From a virus, in IMG/VR virus record IMGVR_UViG_3300036770_005043, positions 1 to 59,211 of that record: DNA of 59,211 nucleotides. One strand, 5' to 3'. Positions 29,185-35,841 of the stretch are shown here, in pieces. How positions within the stretch are numbered: position 1 is the first letter of the stretch; each line of letters opens with the position of its first letter. The notes beneath the pieces were generated by a model, which was given only the letters and a program-made list of their open reading frames with translations, was not told where the DNA came from and made no database searches. The position numbers were made by a program, and so were the translations under genes.

Positions 29185-29484
29185 TTAGATCGGGGAGTGG
29201 TAGTCGATGACCAATTGGACCGCGGCGATATAGCGGTCGAGCTCCGCAAGGTCGGCGGCTTTGTCTTGGGAAAAGACCGCCGTGCCACGGCCCGTGGCAC
29301 GTTTGCGACGGTCCGCTTTCAGGTTATCCAGCGTCTGGTTCAGCATGTAAAGCGTACAGTGCTCCATGAACTCCACCGGAAGCTCAATCAGATAGTCCCC
29401 TTTTGGGACCTTCTGCTTACGGGCCTTCTTGGTCTCAGGGTGGTCCTTGCCGAGGATCTTCTCGAGCACCGCTTGGCGGCTCAT
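29185..29484 (-). CDS. Small helical protein of unknown function
   Basis: The start at 29484 is coupled (ATGA) to the upstream gene, giving 99 aa: MSRQAVLEKILGKDHPETKKARKQKVPKGDYLIELPVEFMEHCTLYMLNQTLDNLKADRRKRATG... A longer frame to 29520 lies inside the neighbour and is rejected. It is mixed charge, mostly helical, with no known motif. Confidence 0.66.
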   Translation of the reverse strand: MSRQAVLEKILGKDHPETKKARKQKVPKGDYLIELPVEFMEHCTLYMLNQTLDNLKADRRKRATGRGTAVFSQDKAADLAELDRYIAAVQLVIDYHSPI

Positions 29485-29702
29485 GACAGGACCTCCACGT
29501 GGGACTCCGTCTCGATCCACACCCGAGCGCCGCAGGAGAGCGGCTTGTCAGGGGAGTAGACCACCCGCGACGGGCCGTTAATGACGACGTCCTTGGCGTA
29601 GGTATTGGATTTATAGTTCTTAATCGTCAGCACCGGCTCCTGCGTCCCGTTCTTCAGGTTCTTGCGGATGACGTGCTGGTTCACGTGGATGATCGTCTTC
29701 AT
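29481..29702 (-). CDS. Small beta-rich protein
   Basis: This 73-aa protein (MKTIIHVNQHVIRKNLKNGTQEPVLTIKNYKSNTYAKDVVINGPSRVVYSPDKPLSCGARVWIETESHVEVLS) looks like a compact beta barrel. I recognise the phrase HVNQHVIRKN-KNG---PVLT+K from phage hypothetical proteins. It is coupled on both sides by short overlaps. Function is unknown. Confidence 0.72.
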   Translation of the reverse strand: MKTIIHVNQHVIRKNLKNGTQEPVLTIKNYKSNTYAKDVVINGPSRVVYSPDKPLSCGARVWIETESHVEVLS

Positions 29703-29914
29703 GGCGCTATCCCTCGTTTCCGAATCTCAAACACGACAATCGGGGCATCCCATTCTTCCGCAATCTTAATACACTCCGCCCGCTCTGCGCCGGCCACCAT
29801 CGCCGCGAAGGTCTCCAATTGCTCGACGGTCGTCAACCTAAAGTCAAACGGGTTGTCGTTACCGTGCAAGAGGATCGCCTCTTGGGCCATGGCAATGATC
29901 TCATCGCGGGTCAT
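29699..29914 (-). CDS. MTRDEII-type early protein, copy 1
   Basis: From the ATG at 29914, coupled to the upstream stop, it encodes 71 aa: MTRDEIIAMAQEAILLHGND..., then TVEQLETFAAMVAGAERAECIKIAEEWDAP. The N-terminal helix and the FAAxVAxAERxxC block match the neighbour at 29911-30150, so they are paralogues of a family common in phages of proteobacteria. Function is unknown. An upstream ATG at 29959 is inside the neighbour and rejected. Confidence 0.72.
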   Translation of the reverse strand: MTRDEIIAMAQEAILLHGNDNPFDFRLTTVEQLETFAAMVAGAERAECIKIAEEWDAPIVVFEIRKRGIAP

Positions 29915-30150
29915 GACGCTTTCCTCCCACGGATGGCATTGGCCACACCACTCGGACATGACTCACAAGTTGGCTCGTAACTCTCAGCCACCAACGCACA
30001 CGCCTCACGCTCGGCTGCGGCAACGAGGGCGGCAAAGCGTTCAACGTCCATACACAACGGCATAATCGATTCATTTTTCTGGTACGGGCTGTGGCGACCT
30101 GTCGCCGCTCCTGCCTCTCGCGCCAGTCGGATGATGTCGTCGCGGGTCAT
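29911..30150 (-). CDS. MTRDDII-type early protein, copy 2
   Basis: This 79-aa protein begins MTRDDIIRLAREAGAATGRH and has MDVERFAALVAAAEREACALVAESYEPTCESCPSGVANAIRGRK. The C-terminal CESC-type pair may bind metal. It is a paralogue of the downstream gene. The first 11 coding bases, ATGACCCGCGA, are identical in four successive genes here. Confidence 0.75.
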   Translation of the reverse strand: MTRDDIIRLAREAGAATGRHSPYQKNESIMPLCMDVERFAALVAAAEREACALVAESYEPTCESCPSGVANAIRGRKAS

Positions 30151-30359
30151 GGCTTCTTCTCCGTGACTTCAGACACACCAAGCCCAACTATCTTTTCAAA
30201 GCAGCACTCCATGCAGAAATGCCTGACATTGCCGTCGGCAACGCGGTTGAATGTAACGACGCTGGTGATCGTCCCGTGAACGGGGCAATCGTATTCGGGT
30301 TGCACAATGACCATACGATCTCCTTCCATCGCCCATCCGATACTGTAGTCGCGGGTCAT
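30147..30359 (-). CDS. Small Cys-rich MTRD-start protein
   Basis: The start at 30359 gives 70 aa: MTRDYSIGWAMEGDRMVIVQPEYDCPVHGTITSVVTFNRVADGNVRHFCMECCFEKIVGLGV... The residues CPVH and CMECC form a likely zinc site. It is coupled both up- and downstream by ATGA-type overlaps. The longer frame to 30467 overlaps a coupled 27-aa gene and is rejected. Function is unknown. Confidence 0.68.
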   Translation of the reverse strand: MTRDYSIGWAMEGDRMVIVQPEYDCPVHGTITSVVTFNRVADGNVRHFCMECCFEKIVGLGVSEVTEKKP

Positions 30360-30439
30360 AGCACCGCCCTCATCAGTGCAAAACCAAGCATGAAAGACAC
30401 TACACACAGGGCTGCATCTATCCATTCTTCGCGGGTCAT
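30356..30439 (-). CDS. 27-aa single-membrane-segment micro-protein
   Basis: The frame from ATG 30439, preceded by AGGAGGAC, encodes MTREEWIDAALCVVSFMLGF then ALMRAVL: an acidic start and one hydrophobic helix. It shares the first 11 bases with three other genes and is coupled at both ends (ATGA). A membrane micro-protein of this kind could regulate host membrane enzymes or superinfection; this is speculation from shape. Confidence 0.55.
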   Translation of the reverse strand: MTREEWIDAALCVVSFMLGFALMRAVL

Positions 30440-30612
30440 GGCTTGTCCTCCTGAGCCAGCGCAGCACGAAGGTTCAGGATCTTCTCCGAAAGATCCCCGT
30501 CCTGCTCGATCTCTTCCAAATCCCGACAGCTACCCCACTCGGCGTCGATCATGACAGCCCATCTCTCGAGTAACTTCAGCGCATCTTCTGCGGCGTTGCG
30601 TAAATCGCTCAT
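30436..30612 (-). CDS. Small helical early protein
   Basis: The ATG at 30612 follows AGAAAGGAGA and gives 58 aa: MSDLRNAAEDALKLLERWAVMIDAEWGSCRDLEEIEQDGDLSEKILNLRAALAQEDKP. The helical pattern with L..AA..AL..LE.W is common in phage small proteins. An upstream start at 30651 would overlap the neighbour. Function is unknown. Confidence 0.7.
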   Translation of the reverse strand: MSDLRNAAEDALKLLERWAVMIDAEWGSCRDLEEIEQDGDLSEKILNLRAALAQEDKP

Positions 30613-30632
30613 CGTCTTTCTCCTTTCTATAC

Positions 30633-30830
30633 TTAAGGCTCTCTCACCCATTCATTGTTTCGGGCCTGCTCGTCTCGGAGCTGCTCCTCGAGGTCCTTGA
30701 TCCGTGAGACATAGTACTTGATCCGTTCACGAAGATCCCGAATCTCATGCTGATACTCACTGACCGTATGCGATCGCGCATCCCACTCACGCTCCCATGC
30801 GCCCGCCTCGGATTCTTTGTCCACCATCAT
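30633..30830 (-). CDS. Coiled-coil small protein
   Basis: This 65-aa protein (MMVDKESEAGAWEREWDARSHTVSEYQHEIRDLRERIKYYVSRIKDLEEQLRDEQARNNEWVREP) is nearly all coiled coil. It is coupled by ATGA to the membrane-anchored gene upstream, which also has a coiled coil, so the two may interact. Function is unknown. Confidence 0.68.
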   Translation of the reverse strand: MMVDKESEAGAWEREWDARSHTVSEYQHEIRDLRERIKYYVSRIKDLEEQLRDEQARNNEWVREP

Positions 30831-31006
30831 AAAAACCCCCGTGCCGCGTAATAGCCAAGTGCCACTCCAACCAAAAGCCCCACTAGCAGTAAGGCAATCT
30901 CCACAGCAATCCCGTCCTTCTCCCGATCTCGGTAGGCGAGGATCACCTGCTGCATGTACTCCACTTCTGCTTCAAGCTCCGTGATCCGTTCGTAGAGGTC
31001 CTTCAA
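30827..31006 (-). CDS. 59-aa coiled-coil protein with C-terminal membrane segment
   Basis: A TTG at 31006 follows GGAGGGAGGG by six bases and overlaps the previous stop. The product is MKDLYERITELEAEVEYMQQ, VILAYRDREKDGIAVEIALL, LVGLLVGVALGYYAARGFL: an acidic coiled coil and then one membrane helix. The topology resembles small phage membrane proteins. It may pair with the coiled-coil protein encoded next. The TTG start is supported by the very strong ribosome site. Confidence 0.6.
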   Translation of the reverse strand: MKDLYERITELEAEVEYMQQVILAYRDREKDGIAVEIALLLVGLLVGVALGYYAARGFL

Positions 31007-31119
31007 AAGTAATCCCTCCCTCCTCGAGAACAGCGCCAGTTGGGGTTAGGCACATGCCGCCAGGAATAATCCCGACACGCCTTAAACTCCCGCCACAGTC
31101 GTCGCAAGGTTCGCATCAT
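31003..31119 (-). CDS. 38-aa basic micro-protein
   Basis: From ATG 31119 (or 31116) it encodes MMRTLRRLWREFKACRDYSW then RHVPNPNWRCSRGGRDYF. It is Arg/Trp-rich with an amphipathic N-terminal helix. Its end contains the ribosome site of the next gene (GGAGGGAGGG), and both ends overlap neighbours, as in the rest of the operon. Function is unknown. Confidence 0.55.
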   Translation of the reverse strand: MMRTLRRLWREFKACRDYSWRHVPNPNWRCSRGGRDYF

Positions 31120-31298
31120 CGCTTTTCCCTCAACGCTTTGGTATGCAGCCAGCCATTGGCCGTGGGCCGATAACCCACCGCCACGAGCGCCTCTTCGCTA
31201 CGGCAATAGCCGTCCTTGCGCTTATGCAACCGGAAACTATCGGGATTAGCAAACACCTGTTTGCATTCCGTACATCGTCGAACTCTGGGTGTCGTCAT
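31116..31298 (-). CDS. Small zinc-finger protein
   Basis: This 60-aa protein contains CTECKQVFANPDSFRLHKRKDGYC (residues about 9-32), a C2HC zinc-finger spacing (Cys-x2-Cys, His, Cys). It is basic and could bind nucleic acid. The start is coupled to the previous stop. Related single-finger proteins are frequent in aquatic phages. Target unknown. Confidence 0.76.
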   Translation of the reverse strand: MTTPRVRRCTECKQVFANPDSFRLHKRKDGYCRSEEALVAVGYRPTANGWLHTKALREKR

Positions 31299-31489
31299 TT
31301 CTCTCTTTCTCCTAGCATTGCATCGGCCATAAAGTAGGCCCGCTCCGCGATCAAAAGCTCATTCTCGAGCTTGGTCTTGGCGATGATTGCTTTCATCGCT
31401 TCGATCGCCATGTGATCGCGTAACGTCAGCCCACCGTGTAATTTAATCTGTCCTGAATCATCCACAATCCTATCAGGAAAAATATTCAT
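31295..31489 (-). CDS. Small protein with IAERAYFMADAML motif
   Basis: This 64-aa protein (MNIFPDRIVDDSGQIKLHGGLTLRDHMAIEAMKAIIAKTKLENELLIAERAYFMADAMLGEREK) ends with a helix I recognise from many phage hypothetical proteins (A..AY..ADAML..RE). Function is unknown. It is 4 bases after the 76-aa gene. Confidence 0.74.
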   Translation of the reverse strand: MNIFPDRIVDDSGQIKLHGGLTLRDHMAIEAMKAIIAKTKLENELLIAERAYFMADAMLGEREK

Positions 31490-31492
31490 TTT

Positions 31493-31723
31493 TTACTCTT
31501 TGGTATAAAACTCTAATATTTCATCTTCGATCAACATCCTCTGTTCCTCTGGGATGGCCTTCGTAATATTGATCTTCTTAGTTTTGCCGTTTTTCTGTTT
31601 AAAGAGAACGTTAATCTCCGTAATGTCCACCATACCCGGCAGGACTGCACCACTGACATAAAGCGGATCCAGATTCTCATAGAGCACCTCGACGTCTAGG
31701 GTAAGTTCGGTGTCATGCTTCAT
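31493..31723 (-). CDS. Small acidic beta-rich protein
   Basis: The start at 31723, with GGGAG seven bases upstream, gives 76 aa: MKHDTELTLDVEVLYENLDPLYVSGAVLPGMVDITEINVLFKQKNGKTKKINITKAIPEEQ... It is beta-rich then helical. An earlier in-frame start at 31741 is less well placed. I know no function. Confidence 0.66.
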   Translation of the reverse strand: MKHDTELTLDVEVLYENLDPLYVSGAVLPGMVDITEINVLFKQKNGKTKKINITKAIPEEQRMLIEDEILEFYTKE

Positions 31724-32147
31724 CGCGTGTCTCCCGTGCATTGATTCGCGCTAGAAGCTCCGCTTCTTTGTAGGTCTTTTCAAACAGCTCATCGATCAAA
31801 GGCGTGATAATGGCGCCCATCCCCGCCTTGTAGAACTTCTGAAGCTCTTTGATCTTGTGGTACGTCTCCATATGGATGGAGATCGTCTTGAAACTTACCC
31901 GCGTTCGCTTGGAAGGCGAGTAGCGGCCTGGGTACCGGTACTTTCGCTTCCGTCGATTGCGCCATGTGTACGCCTTCAGCTCTTGAAGGCGCTCGCGCGC
32001 AGACTCATCGCCTTCCTCGACGCGCTTGGTTAAGCGCTGGACCCCGAGCCGCGGGAAACGCTTGTTGAAGTCGTCGTAGTTAAGATTCATCCACTTCAAG
32101 CCCTTTGGCAAAGGCTTTTTGGAAGCTTGTGGTTTGGGTGAACTCAT
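31713..32147 (-). CDS. Basic protein with possible ribbon-helix-helix domain
   Basis: This 144-aa protein has a strongly basic middle (TWRNRRKRKYRYPGRYSPSKRTR) and then VSFKTISIHMETYHKIKELQKFYKAGMGAIITPLIDELFEKTYKEA. The strand-helix-helix order with K-ISIH-ETYHKIKEL resembles CopG/Arc-type DNA-binding domains. It could be an early regulator, for example at the palindrome or the direct repeats. This is an inference. It is preceded by AGAAAGGAGA. Confidence 0.66.
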   Translation of the reverse strand: MSSPKPQASKKPLPKGLKWMNLNYDDFNKRFPRLGVQRLTKRVEEGDESARERLQELKAYTWRNRRKRKYRYPGRYSPSKRTRVSFKTISIHMETYHKIKELQKFYKAGMGAIITPLIDELFEKTYKEAELLARINARETRDEA

Positions 32148-32199
32148 AAGTGTCTCCTTTCTTGATTTCTACCCTAACAGCTCGATACCAGAGATGCAA

Positions 32200-34068
32200 C
32201 TACGATTTCGCTTCGCCCCACGAAGGACCAATCTCAACATCCACTCGGGAGGGGACCTCGAGCGTCACAGCCTCCCGCATGATCCGTGCGGCTTCCTCCG
32301 CTTCTTCGCGGGTGTTGACGCTGACGGCTACTTCGTCATGCACCTGAAGGAGAAGACGAAAGCCGGCTTTGTTGAGCGCCACCATCGCGGCTTTGGTCTG
32401 ATCCGCGGCGGATCCCTGAATGAGGCGGTTGAGGCCCTTGTAGGTCATCGCCCGCTTGATCCTTGGTCCGTATTCCACGACGGCTTGCTCACGCGGCAGT
32501 GCCTTGTTCACGCCCCATTCGATCGGTTCCCAGAGCGGGAAGCGGCACTTGCGTCCCAAGAGCGTGCGGATCGAACCATTGGAGGCAGGATGCTCGATGC
32601 GACGCATGACCGCATCGATCGTCCCGCGAAGGAAAGGCACCTTGGCATGGAAGGTCCCAATCAGCTCGCCGGCTTCATCCAAGGGTAGGTCAAGCGAGTT
32701 AGCTAACTTCTGCTTGCCCATGCCGTACATGAGGCCAAGGCCAATGGTCTTGGCGGCCTTACGGGAAATACCTGCGAGGTCCGCTACCATTTGGTGGAAG
32801 TCGGTGTCGGGGTTGGTGCGATAGGCATCGGCCATACGTTCCGCCCCAGGAAGCTCCAGTAGCGCCGCGTAGTGCACCAAGAGCCGTGGTTCTTGAGCCG
32901 AGAAGTCATTCGCCGCCCAGAGCTGGCCCTCTTCGGGAAGAAAGAGCGAGCGGACCATCGGGCCGATCACCTCATGGCGAGCGGGCACCTGCTGGAGGTT
33001 GGGGTTATTCATCGACAGACGCCCTGTCACCGTGCCGCCGCCCTCGGAGCGGAGCTGGTTAATATGCGGATGGATCCGCCCATCAGCGCTACTGTGGTCG
33101 AGATACGGCCCCAAGAACGTGCCGTGCGTCTTGTTGAACTCCCGCGCTTCGATAATCAGCTTGGCCACAGGATGCTCGTGGGAGTCCAAGAAGGTCTTCG
33201 TGAAGCTTGGAAGGCCGGTCGCGGTCTTGGGGTACGGCAACCCGAGCTTGTCAAAGGCCTTGGCGATGCTCGCCGCGGCCCAGATGTCAACTTTTTCGCC
33301 AGAAATTAACTTGATCTGTTTGATATGTTCGTTTTCTTGACGTTTGAAATCCTGAATCAGCTTCTCGCAGTGGTCTCTATCGAAACGGATACCTTGATAG
33401 GTGAGGTCGATTAAGACGGGCAGGAGCTCTGTCTCGAGCGTGAAGATGGATTCCACTTCCTCTTTGCGCAGGAGCGGCTTTAGGTGATGCCAAAGCTTGA
33501 GCGTTAGCGCGGCGTCTTGCTCGGCGTAGTCGCCGACGTACATCGCGGGGAGCTTCCAAAGCTCTTTCTTTGCGTGCACGCCAAAGTCGGAGGCGGCGTC
33601 TTTGAGTCCTTGTTCGGACTTAACCTCTTTGAGGTAATCAAACCCCAGACTGTTGAGCGCATAGCTGTAGCGGTTCTCATCCAAGAGCGGCGCCGCCAGC
33701 ATAGTATCGTATATGTTACCATTGACCGTGAACCCTGAAGCGCGAAGCCAGCCTAAATCATAGGCCGCATTGTGCATGATCTTATCGCAGGGTAATTCAA
33801 GGACTTTCTTGATCCAACGATTGACGATCCTCTCATCGAGGTTGCCACCACCTTGGTGCGCGATCGGGAAGTAGCCCTTCCAGCCATCCACTGCCACCGC
33901 GTAGCCGACGATGAAGCCATCCTTGCGAGGCCAGCCTGGGCCCATCGACTCCATGTGCGGATCGCAGGTTTCCAAGTCGATCGCAATCTCTGTCGCCGCG
34001 GAAAGGTCGGGGAAAGAAGAAGGAGGCACCCACTCAGACGGGCGTTGGAAGAGAGGGACACTATTCAT
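32200..34068 (-). CDS. DNA polymerase, family A, with 3'-5' exonuclease
   Basis: This 622-aa enzyme has an exonuclease domain with AIDLETCDP (Asp31, Glu33), HNAAYDLGWL (Asp104) and YAEQD (Tyr181, Asp185). The polymerase domain has motif A ANDFSAQEPRLL (Asp388), motif B SRKAAKTIGLGLMYG (Arg436, Lys440, Tyr448) and motif C LQVHDEVAV (His577-Glu579). No 5'-3' nuclease domain is present, as usual for phage enzymes. The residue matching E. coli Phe762 is Leu444, a variant described for slower or temperate-type phages. It replicates phage DNA. It overlaps the helicase gene by 4 bases. Confidence 0.96.
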   Translation of the reverse strand: MNSVPLFQRPSEWVPPSSFPDLSAATEIAIDLETCDPHMESMGPGWPRKDGFIVGYAVAVDGWKGYFPIAHQGGGNLDERIVNRWIKKVLELPCDKIMHNAAYDLGWLRASGFTVNGNIYDTMLAAPLLDENRYSYALNSLGFDYLKEVKSEQGLKDAASDFGVHAKKELWKLPAMYVGDYAEQDAALTLKLWHHLKPLLRKEEVESIFTLETELLPVLIDLTYQGIRFDRDHCEKLIQDFKRQENEHIKQIKLISGEKVDIWAAASIAKAFDKLGLPYPKTATGLPSFTKTFLDSHEHPVAKLIIEAREFNKTHGTFLGPYLDHSSADGRIHPHINQLRSEGGGTVTGRLSMNNPNLQQVPARHEVIGPMVRSLFLPEEGQLWAANDFSAQEPRLLVHYAALLELPGAERMADAYRTNPDTDFHQMVADLAGISRKAAKTIGLGLMYGMGKQKLANSLDLPLDEAGELIGTFHAKVPFLRGTIDAVMRRIEHPASNGSIRTLLGRKCRFPLWEPIEWGVNKALPREQAVVEYGPRIKRAMTYKGLNRLIQGSAADQTKAAMVALNKAGFRLLLQVHDEVAVSVNTREEAEEAARIMREAVTLEVPSRVDVEIGPSWGEAKS

Positions 34069-35579
34069 AGACGAAAGCCTTTTCTAAAGTCTTTGGGAAG
34101 AACGAGATGCAGGGTCTGCTTCGCTCGCGTGATGCCGACGTACAGCAAACGGTTGATGTCGTCCGCGTTGCGTTCGTACTCTTGCGCGAACTTGATCGAG
34201 AGATCCGTGATCAGTAAGACGTTATCCGCCTCACCGCCTTTGGCACCGTGGATCGTCGAGAGCTTGATCGGCACCTTGCCCGTGACCTTCACGCCGCGGC
34301 GAAGAAGCGCGATCAGATAATTGCGCTTGTCTTCAGCGATCTTGGTCAGCGCTTCGTGCCAGATCGCATCGGTCTGTAGGCCATGGTCCGTGGTCAGTGA
34401 CTCGTGTGTATACAATGTATCTACACTCGCCGTCTTCAGCCCCTTATGCCCACGCTTCACCGCGGAGGAGTCGAGGTATTTGTAGATGATCTTCACGGTG
34501 TCGTAAGGCACTTCACCGCCCTTGCGCAGACGCTCCCAGCCTATGACGGCCTGAAGCACAGACTCTGGGATGCTCCGTTGTCCGTGGCGCTCGAAGAGTA
34601 GCCCTTGGGACTTCAGCCACTCATGCATGTCGGTCAGCATGTAGTTTGCGGCAGCGAGGACGAGCCACTCGCCCTGGGTGATATCGACGTGATGGAAGTC
34701 GTTGTAGTACGTAATCGTCCCGCCTTCGGTACGAGGCTTCCACACCTTCGGTTGGCGTTTGCGAATCCGGTTCACTATCTGATCGGCGAGCGCGTGGATC
34801 TTTGACGGCACGCGGTAGGATTGCTCGAGGACTCTGACGTCGCCCTCCAAGGTCAAGAACGAATCGACATCGGCGCCTGCCCACGTGTAGACCGCCTGGT
34901 CGTCATCGCCTGCGATGTACGTATGCTGGGCTCGTTCAATCAGCTCCTTCACCAGCGCCCACTGCAAGCGGGAGAGGTCCTGCGCTTCGTCGATGATCAG
35001 CGTTTTAAGCGAAGGCAGCCGGTCGGGCTCATCTAAAATCTTCTCCAAAAGATCGGTAAAATCCAGCAATCCCCGTGAGGCTTTGTAATGCCGATAGGCC
35101 CGATCTACATATTCAAAATGATACCACTCGATCGACATGCTACTTTCGTTGTAGTGCTGGCGCAGGTCCTTGCCCCGCACACGGGCGATGTTGACTTCGT
35201 TCAGGACAGGGTGCGTCGCCTTGACGGCAAACTCCTCTTCACCCTGCTCAATGCCCAGCTCAATCCCCGCCTCTTTAGCGAACTCTGCATAGTGCTCAGG
35301 GCCCATCATGTCTTTGCCTGTGATACCCAGGCAGCGGTAGGCAAGTGAGTGCAGGGTGCGAAACCACGGGAAGTCTAAATCCGGATTTAACGCAGGGAAC
35401 TTCCGAATCGCCCGATCGCGCGCTTCGGTTGCGGCCTTACGAGTAAACGCAAAGTAACCGATCTTCGTCGGGTGGATCTCGGCGGACAATTCCTCTTGAA
35501 CGACGGAGAGGAGGTAGGTCGTCTTGCCTGAGCCCGGCGGGCCAAAGACCTTAGTTATCTTCGTCGTCATCTTCGTCAT
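34065..35579 (-). CDS. UvrD/Rep-like superfamily 1 helicase
   Basis: The product is 504 aa from the ATG at 35579, chosen because AAAGG lies five bases upstream; 35600 or 35570 are alternatives. Motifs seen: I GPPGSGKTT, Ia GYFAFTRKAATEA, II LIIDEAQDLSRLQW, III AGDDDQAVYTWAGADV, IV VLEQSYRVPSKI, V STIHGAKGGEADNVLLITDLS and VI LLYVGITRAKQTL. This is a complete 3'-5' ssDNA-translocating helicase, shorter than UvrD because the 1B/2B insertions are reduced. It probably unwinds forks for the phage polymerase; no DnaB-type helicase was found. Confidence 0.93.
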   Translation of the reverse strand: MTKMTTKITKVFGPPGSGKTTYLLSVVQEELSAEIHPTKIGYFAFTRKAATEARDRAIRKFPALNPDLDFPWFRTLHSLAYRCLGITGKDMMGPEHYAEFAKEAGIELGIEQGEEEFAVKATHPVLNEVNIARVRGKDLRQHYNESSMSIEWYHFEYVDRAYRHYKASRGLLDFTDLLEKILDEPDRLPSLKTLIIDEAQDLSRLQWALVKELIERAQHTYIAGDDDQAVYTWAGADVDSFLTLEGDVRVLEQSYRVPSKIHALADQIVNRIRKRQPKVWKPRTEGGTITYYNDFHHVDITQGEWLVLAAANYMLTDMHEWLKSQGLLFERHGQRSIPESVLQAVIGWERLRKGGEVPYDTVKIIYKYLDSSAVKRGHKGLKTASVDTLYTHESLTTDHGLQTDAIWHEALTKIAEDKRNYLIALLRRGVKVTGKVPIKLSTIHGAKGGEADNVLLITDLSIKFAQEYERNADDINRLLYVGITRAKQTLHLVLPKDFRKGFRL

Positions 35580-35841
35580 CAAACCTTTCTTCGAGTTCAT
35601 CCCAGCCCAAAGGCCAGACGATCAATGGCGTGTCCTCGCCGACATAGGCGCCGAGGATGTTGAAGTCGACGTACTCCGCAGCCTCTTCAAAGGTCGCGTT
35701 GTCGCGGGCCATCAAAATACTGATGATGGCATCGCCGTCATAGATCAACGTGTCGACTTGCGTCGAGCCCCCGTCCTCGTCTCGCTGCCACACAGACGCC
35801 ACGCCAAACATTGCGGCATCAAACCCATCCAGCTTTTTCAT
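35551..35841 (-). CDS. Small acidic protein between primase and helicase
   Basis: This 96-aa protein (MKKLDGFDAAMFGVASVWQRDEDGGSTQVDTLIYDGDAIISILMARDNATFEEAAEYVDFNILGAYVGEDTPLIVWPL...) has an acidic tail ERFDDEDDDEDN. The tail overlaps the helicase start region by 29 bases. The segment AAEYVDFNILGAYVGEDTP is one I recognise from small phage proteins. Coupling to the helicase suggests a replication accessory; unproven. Confidence 0.72.
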   Translation of the reverse strand: MKKLDGFDAAMFGVASVWQRDEDGGSTQVDTLIYDGDAIISILMARDNATFEEAAEYVDFNILGAYVGEDTPLIVWPLGWDELEERFDDEDDDEDN

